The notes under the pieces were generated by a model. It saw nothing but the letters and a program-made list of their open reading frames with translations, was not told the DNA's origin and did no database searches. Below are positions 34,160 to 46,600 of a stretch of 64,000 nucleotides of DNA, in pieces. A program made the position numbers and the translations under genes. This DNA is from Paroedura picta (Eukaryota; Chordata; Lepidosauria; Squamata; Gekkonidae). The DNA lies in NCBI RefSeq assembly GCF_049243985.1, contig NC_135370.1:43451255-43515254 (forward strand), in the 5' to 3' direction. How positions within the stretch are numbered: the stretch's first letter is position 1; every line of letters begins with the position of its first letter.

Positions 34160-34660
34160 GTGGCAGCAGGGAAAGGCTCATAAGCAAGGACCCCGGAGGG
34201 ACCTGCGTGGCCGCGTTTTCCTCCTGCCCTCCGAGGGACTCCCGGCTTTCGCGCGCTCCCCGGCCTTCCCCCTGCCGGAAAAGCCTTTGGGCCGGTTCGT
34301 GAATGGCTGGGGCTCGCCCACCCCCATGACCAGCCGTCAGTGGGTGGCGTCTGAGAGCGGCCGCCGAGTCCCGAGCAGACGCGCCGCGGCCCACACGAAG
34401 CCTCCCTGGGCCATGGGCGGCCCTTTGCCCCCCTACCGCGCCTGCCTCGTGGGCGGCCTCCTCCTGGCTGCCGCGCTGCCCTCCGCCGGAGCAGACGGTA
34501 AGGCAGCTTCTCCTTCGCGCGCGGCCCGTTCTCCGGGCAATGAATGCCTGGCTGCTTGGCCCGCCCGGCCCCGCCTTAGACGGGCTGCTTCCCCGCACAA
34601 ACAAGCGCCCGCGCCCCGCCGCCGAGAAGCCAAGGCAGTGCCTGTGCACGGTAGGCATGG
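34160..34660 (+). promoter_or_regulatory. CD302: CpG-rich promoter and 5' region of CD302
   Basis: GC content and CpG number rise sharply here compared with the AT-rich flanks, and the region surrounds the CD302 start codon at 34413. No clear TATA box is seen, which suits a CpG-island promoter. Its left edge touches a partly tandem SINE (33645-34130). Confidence 0.7.
34413..34497 (+). CDS. CD302: CD302 exon 1, signal peptide
   Basis: The ATG at 34413 opens [15 protein letters not shown], then a run of leucine and alanine ([12 protein letters not shown]), a clear signal peptide. The donor is gtaagg at 34498. The start was chosen because it gives a whole signal peptide and the exon ends in the phase that exon 2 needs. 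No in-frame ATG nearer the lectin exon fits better. Confidence 0.9.
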
Positions 34661-37600
34661 GGCTGGCGTCGGAGCCGGAGGTCTTGGGGCTTAACCAGAA
34701 CCAGGGTCCTACCCCAGAATCTCTGTTGTTCCTAGTTAGTCGAGTGGATTTGCTACAGGCTTTGACCAGAATAAGCAGTAGAATGAAAGGAAAGGAAAGC
34801 AAGTAGTCGTAGTATTTACAGACAGCCTTTAGGTCAAAATAGTAGTAACAACAACACGATAAAATAGATATCCCAATTCAAAACTATCAATGTAATGTTA
34901 ATTGTGTGAATCCTTCCTGAGGCAACCGGGAAGGGTGGGCTATAAGAATAAAGTTGTTATTATTTAGCCAACCCCTTATTCGATGGATCATTTCGTTTCT
35001 TACAGACCATAAGGCTAAATTTTGCTACAGCGATGGAATCTATGCTGTCGGTTTTATTACTACTACTACTCAGTTTTGCAGTCACCATATATTTCCCACA
35101 GTTTCATGGCAAAGCTCTTAGAAATCTAAATAAATAAATTTGGGCTATAATAGTTCTATGCCAGGCAAAAATGCAACAGTTGAAATCCCCCCTCTATGTG
35201 TGGGGGAGGGGGAGCTTTGCCTGTTGGGTATCTGCCTCACCTGCCACTGTGAAAGGAACAGTGGCCTGCTCAATCTAAGAAGACATTAAAATAATTTGCA
35301 TCTTTAAGCAAATACAGCATGTATGCAATGAATAATCAAAACCATATGTCCCTATTTTGGGGAGGGGGTACAATTCCTCCCTACTTGGCACCCCTGCCAG
35401 GCATCCAGTACTGTCCATGAAATAACAGTTATTTATTAAAAGCCACAGCAGCAACGTTGTGGGATCAGAATATCACAATGGATAATTTCTGCCCTGTTTT
35501 GTTTCCTCTGAACTCTTACCAAAAGATTTCTGCACAATTTCTATTTGACCTCTAGGATCTAGTATCACATTTAGTCAATAGATAAATTAGCCTTGTTCTA
35601 TAAACTTATTCCACACCATTGATTTTTCTCCTCTGAGGGAATAGCAGTCGCAGTGCAAAGGGAGGACAGCATATGTTTAATGTTTTTAATGTAGAATGAT
35701 ATATTTGTCAATTTGTCAATTGATACCCTTTTGAAAGCTATTATTATATTCAGTATAAACTAGAAAATTGGCCATTTAAAGTAATATATTTTTAAAGAAA
35801 CCCATGGTTTCTTAGGTCAGACTACTAGCAGCTCTGTATCCTGAGGGGAGGAGGTAATAGATCTCATTCATCTGCCCAAAGATGAACACAGCCTGGAGTT
35901 AACAGTGATGAGCTAATTAATGTTAAAATGTGGCATGTGATCTCATTATGTTTTTTTTTTCCAGGCTTCATCATCCTAGAAATCAAATCAAATAGATGAT
36001 GGGCAAATTAATTTCCTGGGTTTTTTTCTCCATAAGGGGATAAGGAAGTTGCATTATGCTGGGAAGTCATTTAGTTTGAAGTCCATTTGGCCAGTGTAGT
36101 GCTGTTGAGAAACAAGATGCAAAACAAATAAAGCTTCCAGATACATGGCAAAAGCTTTAACTGAGTTGGGAGCTGGAATTCTGTGTCATATATCTAGGTG
36201 CTGAGTGGAAGCATATATAAAATCCAGTTTTTGTAGTGCACATAAATACAGTTATGTGTACATTTTCAAAATCAGGGTTAAATAGTTAACCAGAAAGGTG
36301 AGCTCAGTTAGAGCAAGCAAGGTTGACCATTTATTTTTGAAAAATAATGGGAGGGCCACAGCCAGTGTGAAAGTATATCTGAAGATGTGCTGTGGGTCTA
36401 ACTACAGTCCTTTGTTGATAGGTCTAGTGCAGACCAGAGCCTCTTGTGGCGCAGAGTGGTAAAGCAGCGATATGCTGTCTGAATCTGTCTGCCCATGAGG
36501 TTGGGAGTTCAATCCCAGCAGCCGGCTCAAGGTTGACTCAGCCTTCCATCCTTCCGAGGTCGGTAAAATGAGTACCCAGCTTGCTTGCTGGGGGGTAAAC
36601 GGTAATGACTGGGGAAGGCACTGGCAAACCACCCCGTATTGAGTCTGCCATGAAAACGCTAGAGGGCGTCACCCCAAGGGTCAGACATGACTCGGTGCTT
36701 GCACAGGGGATACCTTTACCTTTAGTGCAGACCAGTTTGCTCCTTAGAAATATGGAAGATTAACCTGTCCTAACTGGAAAGGATGTTTTGAATGGGTCTT
36801 GTAGCTTCATTTGAACAGGTTTAATCCACAGCAATTAGTGAGTGGTAAGTCATTAGCTCCATGCTGTGTAAAGCTTCAGCCACTGATTTCTGCAGCTCAA
36901 ACCTCAGTTAAAATGTAGGAGTAAGTGGCCAAGCACCATCTCCTTTCTCCTGCCCTGTTATTAACTCTAATTCCAGGGTAAGAAGATACATTTTTAAGAT
37001 GTACTTTTTAAACTGTTCTGTTGAAATGGTAAAACATTGCTACCGTCAAAGCAAGCCTTGCTAGTGTTTTACTGTTGGTCTGTTCCCCCCCCCCTTTTCT
37101 TTCAAATTCAGGCCTACGTGAACGTGTGACACACAACATCAGTGTTTTCAGCCACTGTCACTGATACAGCACAGTGGCAACCAACCACTGATATTTAAAA
37201 AAAACAAAAAGCCCACCAGAATGGGTAATGGCTGCTATTGAGACATGGATCACTGTGCCTAGTAGGGAGCTAGTAGCTTGGCTTAGTGTAGATGGTAGAA
37301 AGCCTGTTGTGCTACTCACGTGACCTGTGCCTCCATAGAGACGGAGGTATCAAGGATCACACCCAGGTTTCTGGTGGAGTGAGCTACTGATAGCTGTACC
37401 CCATCCAGGTTAGGTAGGTGCGCTTCCTCACTTGGACCCTTCCTGCCCAGCCACAGGCCCTCCATCTTTGAAGGACTTAGCCACCCTGATTCTCCCCCTG
37501 AATCCTTAGCCAGATGCCTGGAAGCAGTGATGAGGTGGCTCAAGCAGAGTCAGGAGGAAGAGCTGGGTGTCATCTGCTTATTGATGACATCCCAGCCCAA

Positions 37601-40600
37601 ATTTCTGCGCTAGCTGAGCAAGAGGTCCATGAAGATGTTATAAATAGGATTGGAGGGAGGACCACGTGGCAGCTTGATAGTCTCTTTCTTATTGCTACAC
37701 TTTTTTCTGCAACCACAGAGGAAGGAGATCAGTTACGTTTTACTGACTTCACTGCTATCTCATAGGCTTTCATCTACATTCCATAAGATGTTCTGGATTC
37801 TTAATCGCGAGTCTTCCTCCAAACTCGCTCTAGTCATCACAGTTCCCATTTCTTGTGGAGCTCCTAGGTATACCAGTGGGCCGCTTGAGATGGGGACAGA
37901 GAGGACATTGGGAAGCTATCTCATCAATGGCAGTCAGCATTCTGTTGTGCCAGTCACTGACCAGTCCATTTAGAGAAGTGCTGGGAGGCAGTGGGTTCCA
38001 CAGAGTGTTCAGGAATCCAATTGGATCCATAAGTCCCTGTGGGCAAGCTAAGATATGCTCAGCACCCAACTGAGGAGGAGATGGCAGCCTTAGCCAAACC
38101 TTCAGATCATAGTGGTTTGATCATGACGGGGCGACCAGATCCATGTTCAACCCTGCACTGAAAATAAGGCCCAGGGTGTGACCTGCCTGATGGGTAGAGC
38201 CAACAACAAATTGCGGGAGACACTAGGTCCAGCCTATTTCCAGAGGACAGCAGCTCTGCATGGACATTAAAGCCCCCCAGAATTAGTAGTCTGGAGCAGA
38301 GGTAGTCAACTTGAGGTCCTCCAGATGTCCATGGACTACAATTCCCATTAGCCCCTGCCACCATTTGCATTTGCTGGCAGGGGCTCATGGGAATTGTAGT
38401 CCATGGACATCTGGAGGACCTCAAGTTGACTACCCCTGGTCTAGGAAACTGTAGTGTCCAGGTGGCCATCACCTCCAACAGGGCTGGCAGGGCATCTCGT
38501 GGTGTGTTGGGTGCGTGGTAAACCAGGCAGACGGCCATGCTCTTGGTTGTGCCCCACCCAAGGCCAACACATTCAGGGACTCTAATGACAGTTACCTTTG
38601 ACCATGAATATGAATTGTTCTTTGAGTGTTATAATGGAAATATGTTTGCCGCATCACTTGCAGATAAATATTTCCAAGTAGATTATTATTTCTCAAACAT
38701 TTAAATATTTTTGTAAGTCATTAGGATGTCATCCTTTTCATCCTGTTATCATTCTGACTAGAAAGATCTATGCACGCATCTAAGAGGGCATAGTTCTCTT
38801 GCACGTGCCGGCTTCCCGGGTCTTCACCAACAAAGAAAACAAAACCATACACATATGAATGCATGAATCTTCTTCCTGCAATTAAACAGCCTGAAATGGG
38901 CTGAGATGGTTGTTAGCTTTGGGCTTGTCACTTTGAGGCTTGCTGTGAGGTCAGAAAAACGGAAGCACCATAGAGTGAACAAAATAACGCATAATTATGA
39001 CTTGGATACATTCTTAAATGTATTCAGATGTCTCTTCCCCTCCTCCCCCCTGGTACTATCCAGCCTGCCTCCCAAACCCTTCTCTCTATGGCTCTGCCTT
39101 CAGAAGGCTGGTGGTGACTAGAGACAGGGCAATTTTTGTGGTGGTACCTCAGCTCAGGAATGCCCTTCCCTTTGAGGCTCATTTGATACCTACTTTAGTC
39201 GTGTTTAGGTGCCAGGCCAAAACACATCTTTTACCTCAGGCTTTTAATTAGAGGGTTTCCCTTACCAGTTTTTTTAATGGTTTGCTTATTTGTTATGCAT
39301 AATTTTAGCACTGTTTTTAATGTTTTTTTTTCTTATGTTGTTTTAATTGTAAGCCACTTCAAGCAGGACCCTGAGGAGGTAGCATAGAAATATATTCTAA
39401 ATAAATTAATAAATAAGACATATTTGTAGTAGGGAAAATTTGTCCCAGTCAGAACTAATTGTCGAAGCAAATTTCTGCCAGTGGCTTATTATTTCCATTC
39501 ATGGCACTAAAATGGATTTTAAAAACCATATGTGAGTTTTCTTTTCACAGCATTTTCCTAAAACAGTTGACTTGGAGAAACGAAACAAAACACCAAAACT
39601 AAAACATCCAGTTTGTGCTTCCCTCTTAAGTTACTCTTTGCGGTTTTGACGAGGAACAAATGGATCTCTTCAGCTGAGCTGAGAATGCATTTTCAGTGCT
39701 GCCTTAACTGACTGATTTTCAGAGAAGCACTGTTGTTTTTGCAGTTCTTGCAAACTGTTGGGGAGTTGTTTCCATTCTGTTTCTGGCTCAAGTGTTTTAT
39801 TTATTTATTTATCCATTTATTTATATATATATAATAACTGGATTTGTAGAATCACCCCTCTTGGTCCAGCCGTCTCTGGGCGGTATATATCCGTTTAAAA
39901 GCAATATGATTAAAACCAAATCTATTAACTCTCTAAAAAGGACATCATTGTCCCATGCATCCCAGCCTCAACCGAATGCCTGGTGGAAGAGCTCTGTTTT
40001 ATAAGTCCTGCAGAAATTAGTATTCTTTCTAATAGTAGCCCTGTTGCAGAATGAAAAGTATGGCACAGTCCTCTTTTGATTAAGATGACCAAATTTTAAC
40101 ATTGGTAAAGCGGAACACCATTGACCGGGGGGGGGGGGGGGGGTCTTGATTAAAAATTTGGTCTATATGGAGCAACAAAAAGTTTCATAGAACACATAGA
40201 ATGCAAAAATAGTATTGTAATATATATTTTTTAATTTCAACATAAGTACCATTTGCCCACAGATGTGGGCAAAGTACCCACAAATGTTCCTCCAAAAGTG
40301 GGACAATCTGGTCGCCTTACATTTGATGGGTTCTTTGAGCAAAAGCAGTCAGTGCCCATAAATTTGTTCTGTGTTGAGGGACAAGTGAAAGACTTCGGTT
40401 TACAAATGAGAGAATAAGGCTATGTTTCTAAAACACATTTATTGGGAAGTCCCATCCAACTCAATGGGACACCTTCCAATTAAACTAACCTTCAAAGGTG
40501 CAATCCTGTACTGGCCTGGAAATGAATATAGTGTGATGTATATCTCCATGAGAGGAATGACATGTGTTTTGATGTATATCTAAATTGTATCTGATATGCA

Positions 40601-43600
40601 TGTTTATTAAATGAATGCTTATTCATTTTCATTGAAAAGTACTTTTAGAAAAAATTAGCACAAAGAATAAATGGTTTTGGGGCACACTACTGTCCAAGAC
40701 CCAAAATCACGCACCTAACATTTCAATCACTTTTCCCCCATTAATTTCAAATTAAACGTAGTATGTCCGACTCTTGTGGGAGTCCAACTATTGAACAACG
40801 ATCATTTTTATATTAATACCGGGAGTGCTAACTGGATTGTATTTTATCTCCTGAAACCCTTTGGCTTTGACTGCCAGTGCCTTGCACTATATGGATCCTG
40901 GGTCCTGCCTACCTGAGGGATTGCTTGTTTGCATATATCCCCCGCAGAGCTCTCCGCTCTGCGGGGAGGAATCTGGTGGTTGTCCTGGGTCCCTGGGAAA
41001 TGCGCCTGGCCTCAACTAGGGCCAGGGCCTTTTCGGCATTGTCTGGTGGAACAAGCTCCCGGAAGAGCCAAAGGCCCTGACAGAGCTGTAAGTTCCACAG
41101 GGCCTGCAAGATGAACCTCTTCCACCAGGCATTTGGTTGAGGCTGGGGGGGGGGGGGTTGACTGGAGTTCACTCTGGGGTCCCACTCTAGCTGAGCATCC
41201 CTTGTAATACAATAACATCTAATACTGAATTGTTTGGCTGGACTCTGTCGATTGAGTTGGGATAGTTACTTCTGCCATCTTGTGGGTTATTATATGTATT
41301 GTTATTGTTTTAATGGGGTTTTTATGGGACAATTGTTTATGTTTTTAATTGTAAGCTGCCTTGAGGTGACATAAGTCATGAGAAGCGGGATATAAATTTA
41401 AGAATAAATAAAAAAAATAAAATGAATAACCTGCAATTCTATTAGAAGCATAATTCCCTTGATCTGGATGGTTGAGGCTTGCCCAAATCTCATCAGATCT
41501 CAGAAGTTAAGCAGGGTTGCCCCTGGTAAGTATTTGGTTTGTGAGACCACCAAGGAAGGCCACGGTTGCCACAGAGAGACTAGTTATTACAAGCCATCTC
41601 TTGTCTTGAAAACCCTATGAGGTCCCCATAAGTCAGCTGCAACTGGACAGTCCTTTTATACACAGAGAGAATTATAATTATAGTGATTATGATCCTCTTT
41701 CTTGGACAGCATGTCCTTCTTCCTCGTGGATTTCATTTGGAAGCAGCTGCTATGCCTTACTTCAGTCAACGCTGGAGAACATTGACGATGCCAGAGAACT
41801 CTGCAGGGGTAATGCAACAGTTCTGTCTTCCATTAATGCCGCCCCTTTCTGCTTCATTTGTGAAGTGTTCACACTTTTGTGAGGTGTCAAGAAGGGCTAC
41901 TTGCACATTTTACTTACGATTGGTAATCATGACAGTTATATAACAACGGTTACGGATATAAATGCATAATTAGGGTCGCCAGCCTGGAGGTAATGGCTGG
42001 AGATCTCCTGGAATTACAACAGGGGACAATACAGATCAATTCCCCTGGAGAAAATGGCTACTTTTGAAGGTGGGGTGTACAACATTATACCCTACTGAGG
42101 TCTTCCATCCTCCCCAGAAACTCCAGGTATTTCCCAAGCCAGAGCTGGCAGGCCTAATGCTTTATCTTGATCAGGAAGGTAGATGGTTTCCTTTGTTGCT
42201 CCAGGGTGTGATCAGATTCAGTTTGGCCCACTGATAATATACAAGAGCACTGCAAAACCATTGCAAAACTATTGGGTTAGGCTGATTTTAGCAAGCTTTA
42301 CTGCTATACCTTCGAGTCACGTCTGGGGGAATGGGGGGTGGATAACATTGCTTTTTAATAAACTGAAGCCAGTCATTTTCAAACTTTGTACTGCCAGTGC
42401 TTTTGATATTCACTGGTCTGCTGAGGAACCTATGAGTGTGCTCCAGGGACACCCCCTTCCCCCCCCCCAAAAAAAAAGTGTTGCAGAAGGTTTTCTGGCC
42501 TGTTCTGGGATCAGTGCATCTGGCCTACCATTGGAGCTCACAGTCTCCTCACATGAACAAAGAAACGTACTTAAGAAACACTGAGCACTATTCCGCACAG
42601 GCAAGCTGGTTTTCAGGCAAGCTTCTCTCCCCACTGCTGATTTTGCCTCATCAGGGAACCTCCAAGGAGCCCCAGGGTTCCCCACAACACAGTTTGTAAA
42701 CCACTGATCTAGTCCAATTATAGGCTGTCCAAATGTTCTGCGAAAAGCTTGATTGCCGTTCTGCTGTGCAGTTAGAAATCAGGCTCACAAGCTGTGTAGC
42801 TCTCACAGTCTCTACGGATGTCTGCTCGCCCCAGTGGGACATGCTTCTAAGTGAATGCGTTTGGTGCCTTTATGCCTAGGCTGCGAGCCTGTGTGTGTCT
42901 AATCCTCCCAGAAAGCAGCAGGAACTGCCTACAAGTTTATGCCTCAGTGGCAACTAGTGTGCATGAGCATAGTTTAATGGCAGCAAACGCGTCCTAAGTA
43001 TAGTTGCCTACACAAGCTCTGTTTGTGTTCAGTTTGCTTTTAAGCTCGTAATTAGCTGGAATTCGATGGTTTTTGGTTTCTGTCTTCCCTTTGCAGCTTC
43101 CGGAGCGGATATCATTAGCATAAATAATAAAGAGGAAAATACTTTTATCTTGAAAGCCTTCCAGACCCATTGGCACGGTCCTCAATATATTTCATTGGGC
43201 ATGTTCTTTGATACGGATGGTAAGTGACTCGATTGAATCGTAACCCGAGAGCCAGCTTGGTGTAGTGATTAAGAGCAGCAGCCTCTGGTCTGGATAGCTG
43301 GGTCTGAGTCCTCTGCTCCTCCACATGCGGCCTGCTGGCTGATCTTGGGCGAGTCAGTTCTCTTGGAGCTCTCTCAGCCTCACTTACCTCATAAGAGAGA
43401 AGAAGGGAAGGCAATTGCAAGTTGCTTTGAGACTCTTTCAGGTAGAAAAAAGGAGGGTACAGAAAAATAGCTCTTCTATTTTTTTCATATCCAAGAACAG
43501 GTACAGGCTTGGCCTCAGTCAAAATTCTGGTGAGAATCTATGTTGCTAAGTTTTCATCCAAGTGCTTTACCAAGTTCTTCTAGAATCCTCTTCTTCCATG

Positions 43601-46600
43601 CAACTACAGCGGCGCGGTTGGTGTGGGTGAAGCACTGGAAGGTGACTGAGACCCCAACTATTTCTACATGGCTAGACAAATTAGTGGACTTAGCAAAAAT
43701 GGCAAGACTCACTAACATGGTTAATAAGAAACCACCGGAAGAATATGACGAACAGTGGAGCAATTACCTGGACTTTCTTAAGAAAGACAGCAGTAACTGT
43801 TGGGTTAGGGTTAATATGCGATGGGAACTGACTATATACTTCTTAAGATAATATCAGACTATATTCTCAAATGTATCAATAACTACTTTACTAGCTGGTC
43901 ATTCTTTTCTTTTTTCATCTTTCTGTAAATGCTTTATATATAAAGCTTTATATATATTAAAAAAATAAAAAGAAATTCTGGTGAGAACATGCCTCCATTA
44001 AAATTTGAATCCAATGGCAACTTTAAGACCAACAAAGATTTATTCAAGGTGTGAACTTTTATGAAGACTTCCACAGACATGCTCACACCTTGAATAAATC
44101 TTTGTTGATCTTAAAGGTGCCTTTGGACTCAAATCTGGCTGTGCTACTTAAACCAACATGGCTATCCACTTGAATCTCTGTCTCCATTAAGAATGACTTC
44201 TTCATGGAAAGATGCCTTCTGTCTCTCTATGCAGTCTGGCTCTCTCTGAGTCTTTTCAAGCTTTCCAAATGTATTGAAGACAAAACAAAAACAGGCCTTC
44301 CATTAGTGACTGCTCACCTTTCCCCTGGGCTTGGGTACCTGTAATGTTCTCAAGAAGGATGAATCTTTGAGAAGCAAAGTAAAGAATAAGGAACAACCTT
44401 CAGTATTGGATTGATCAGGTGGAAAAAGGAAATGGGATGACAGCCTGTTGCTCAAAAAATCTCAGTTGGAGTCTCCAACAGGTTGTTGTGAGTTATTGAT
44501 AGCTTGCTGACTGCTGCAGAGTATATCATGCATCCCATCAGATTAAGAAAAAAATTGCAATAAAATCTGCAATTCGCTTTTCTCAAAACAAAACAAAAAA
44601 GTTTTTCTTTCATAGGATTTTTCTCTGTGCTGTTTAAGGGACTGTTTGATGTTTTTTTGTTCTGCTCGTTTTCTTTCAAGAAGACAACAAACCTTTGTAG
44701 ACCTGGGACAGAGGGCTGCATAGCTTAAGATACTCTGCATCACTATAATTAGAGGAAAGGCTGATGACTCGATCTAGATCATACTAAGTACCGTCATACT
44801 AAATCAGGATATGAATCTAGATTAGTATTGTCCGCTATGACTGGCAGTAGTTTTGCATGTTTTCTGACGTCTTTCTAAGTTCTACTACTTGCCCTTAGGG
44901 CCTTCTGCAAGCCAGTCCTATGGAGTCCTTTTGGCAGAAACAAGACCTGTTTCCAGTACAGGTGCAAAAATAGTTCCTGCTGTCTCCTGTATTGATACGT
45001 CCCAGTGGTGGTTGGAGGGCACATAAGAAAACCTTGCTGAAGCTGTAAAGCCAGCAATCTGGTCAACGCGTGGATAAGAGACCTCCAGTAAATCCTACGA
45101 AAGCTGCCTTGAGGTCTATGATGGATGAAGGCAGGAGATACATACATTGAACAAATATCATACATCATAATCTTTTCTGGTGGGATATGCTGATTGTGCC
45201 ATTAGCTTATTACAGCACCTGTTCTTCATGGCAACAGGAATGCAGTTTGCACGGCTTTGCTACACCAGCTAGTTGCAGAATGATGCTTGAGTTGCCATGT
45301 AGTTAAAATGGTTATGTAAATTGGACCATCTTTTGAACATAGGTACATATTTTATTAAAACTTAGTTTTTATCCAATTTGTTATTACAGATGATGTTTTC
45401 AAATGGTATGATGAATCTAAAGTGAATTTTACAAACTGGATGGAAGAAGACAGTAGCAGTGAGCTCCTGGACACCTGTGCTACGATGCACACTGCCTCAG
45501 GTGGATGGAGAAAAACAAGCTGTGAACATCTCCCAGTAACTGAGGTCCTGTGTGAAGCCACCCGTACGTAAGAGTCATGCCTGCCTGGTCCTAGGAATGA
45601 CTAGATTTCAGGATTAGTTGAAGGGTTATGGGCAGATGCTTTGGAAGCTATGGATGTGATTTTTTAAGGTTTCTCTCCATATATATCCACATACACCCTG
45701 TTCCTGTTGTTCTATTAGGAAATACTCTGATAGGTATTGGGCAGTCAGTTGGTGGCTGAAGTATTAATCCTAGTTTTATTGATTTTATTGATCAAATTAT
45801 GTTTTACTGTTTTAACGTACTTCAAGTTGTATTTTAAATATGTTGTTAGCCGCCCTGAGATCGCGAGTGAGGGGTGAGATACAAATCAAATAAACAATAA
45901 TCATAAATTATTATAAGAGCCTCTTGTGGCGCAGAGTGGTAAGGCAGCAGAAATGTTGTCTGAAGCTGTCTGCCCATGAGGCTGGGAGTTTGATCCCAGC
46001 AGCCGGCTCAAGGTTGACTCAGCCTTCCATCCTTCCGAGGTCAGTAAAATGAGTACCCAGGTTGCTGGGGGGGGGGGGGGGGTAAACGGTAATGACTGGG
46101 GAAGGCACTAGCAAACCACCCTGTATTGAGTCTGCCATGAAAATGCTAGAGGGCGTCACCCCAAGGGTCAGACATGACCCGGTGCTTGCACAGGGGATAC
46201 CTTTACCTTTACCTTAAATTATTATTATGACTATTGTTTATTGGATTTCTATACTGCCCTCCTGGAATTAGCTCAATTAATCTTGTAACTTGTAATGTGG
46301 AGTGCATCTTGTAACTGATACACACACACATCATAGATCAAAAATATGTAAAACTGGGCCAACGTCACTTGAGAGTGCAGGAGAGAGAACACAAAGTGGG
46401 AAAAGGAAGAACAGGAAGCATCAAGAGCACGCAGGGGATGGAGAAACTAGGCATAGCAGGAAGGTGGGTGGGGAGGAAATGGATATATACACAAGCAGAG
46501 AGGAGAAGGGAGAAGGAAGACGAGCGGCAGCTGAAGGTTACAGACAGTGACAAGGGGAAGGAGATTGGACAATGAGTGAGGCAAGAGGCAAGACGGGGGA

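Noticed and set aside
34433-34802. Antisense open frames over the CD302 start region
   Set aside because: High GC gives few stops on both strands. The sense exon has a signal peptide and a fitting splice donor.
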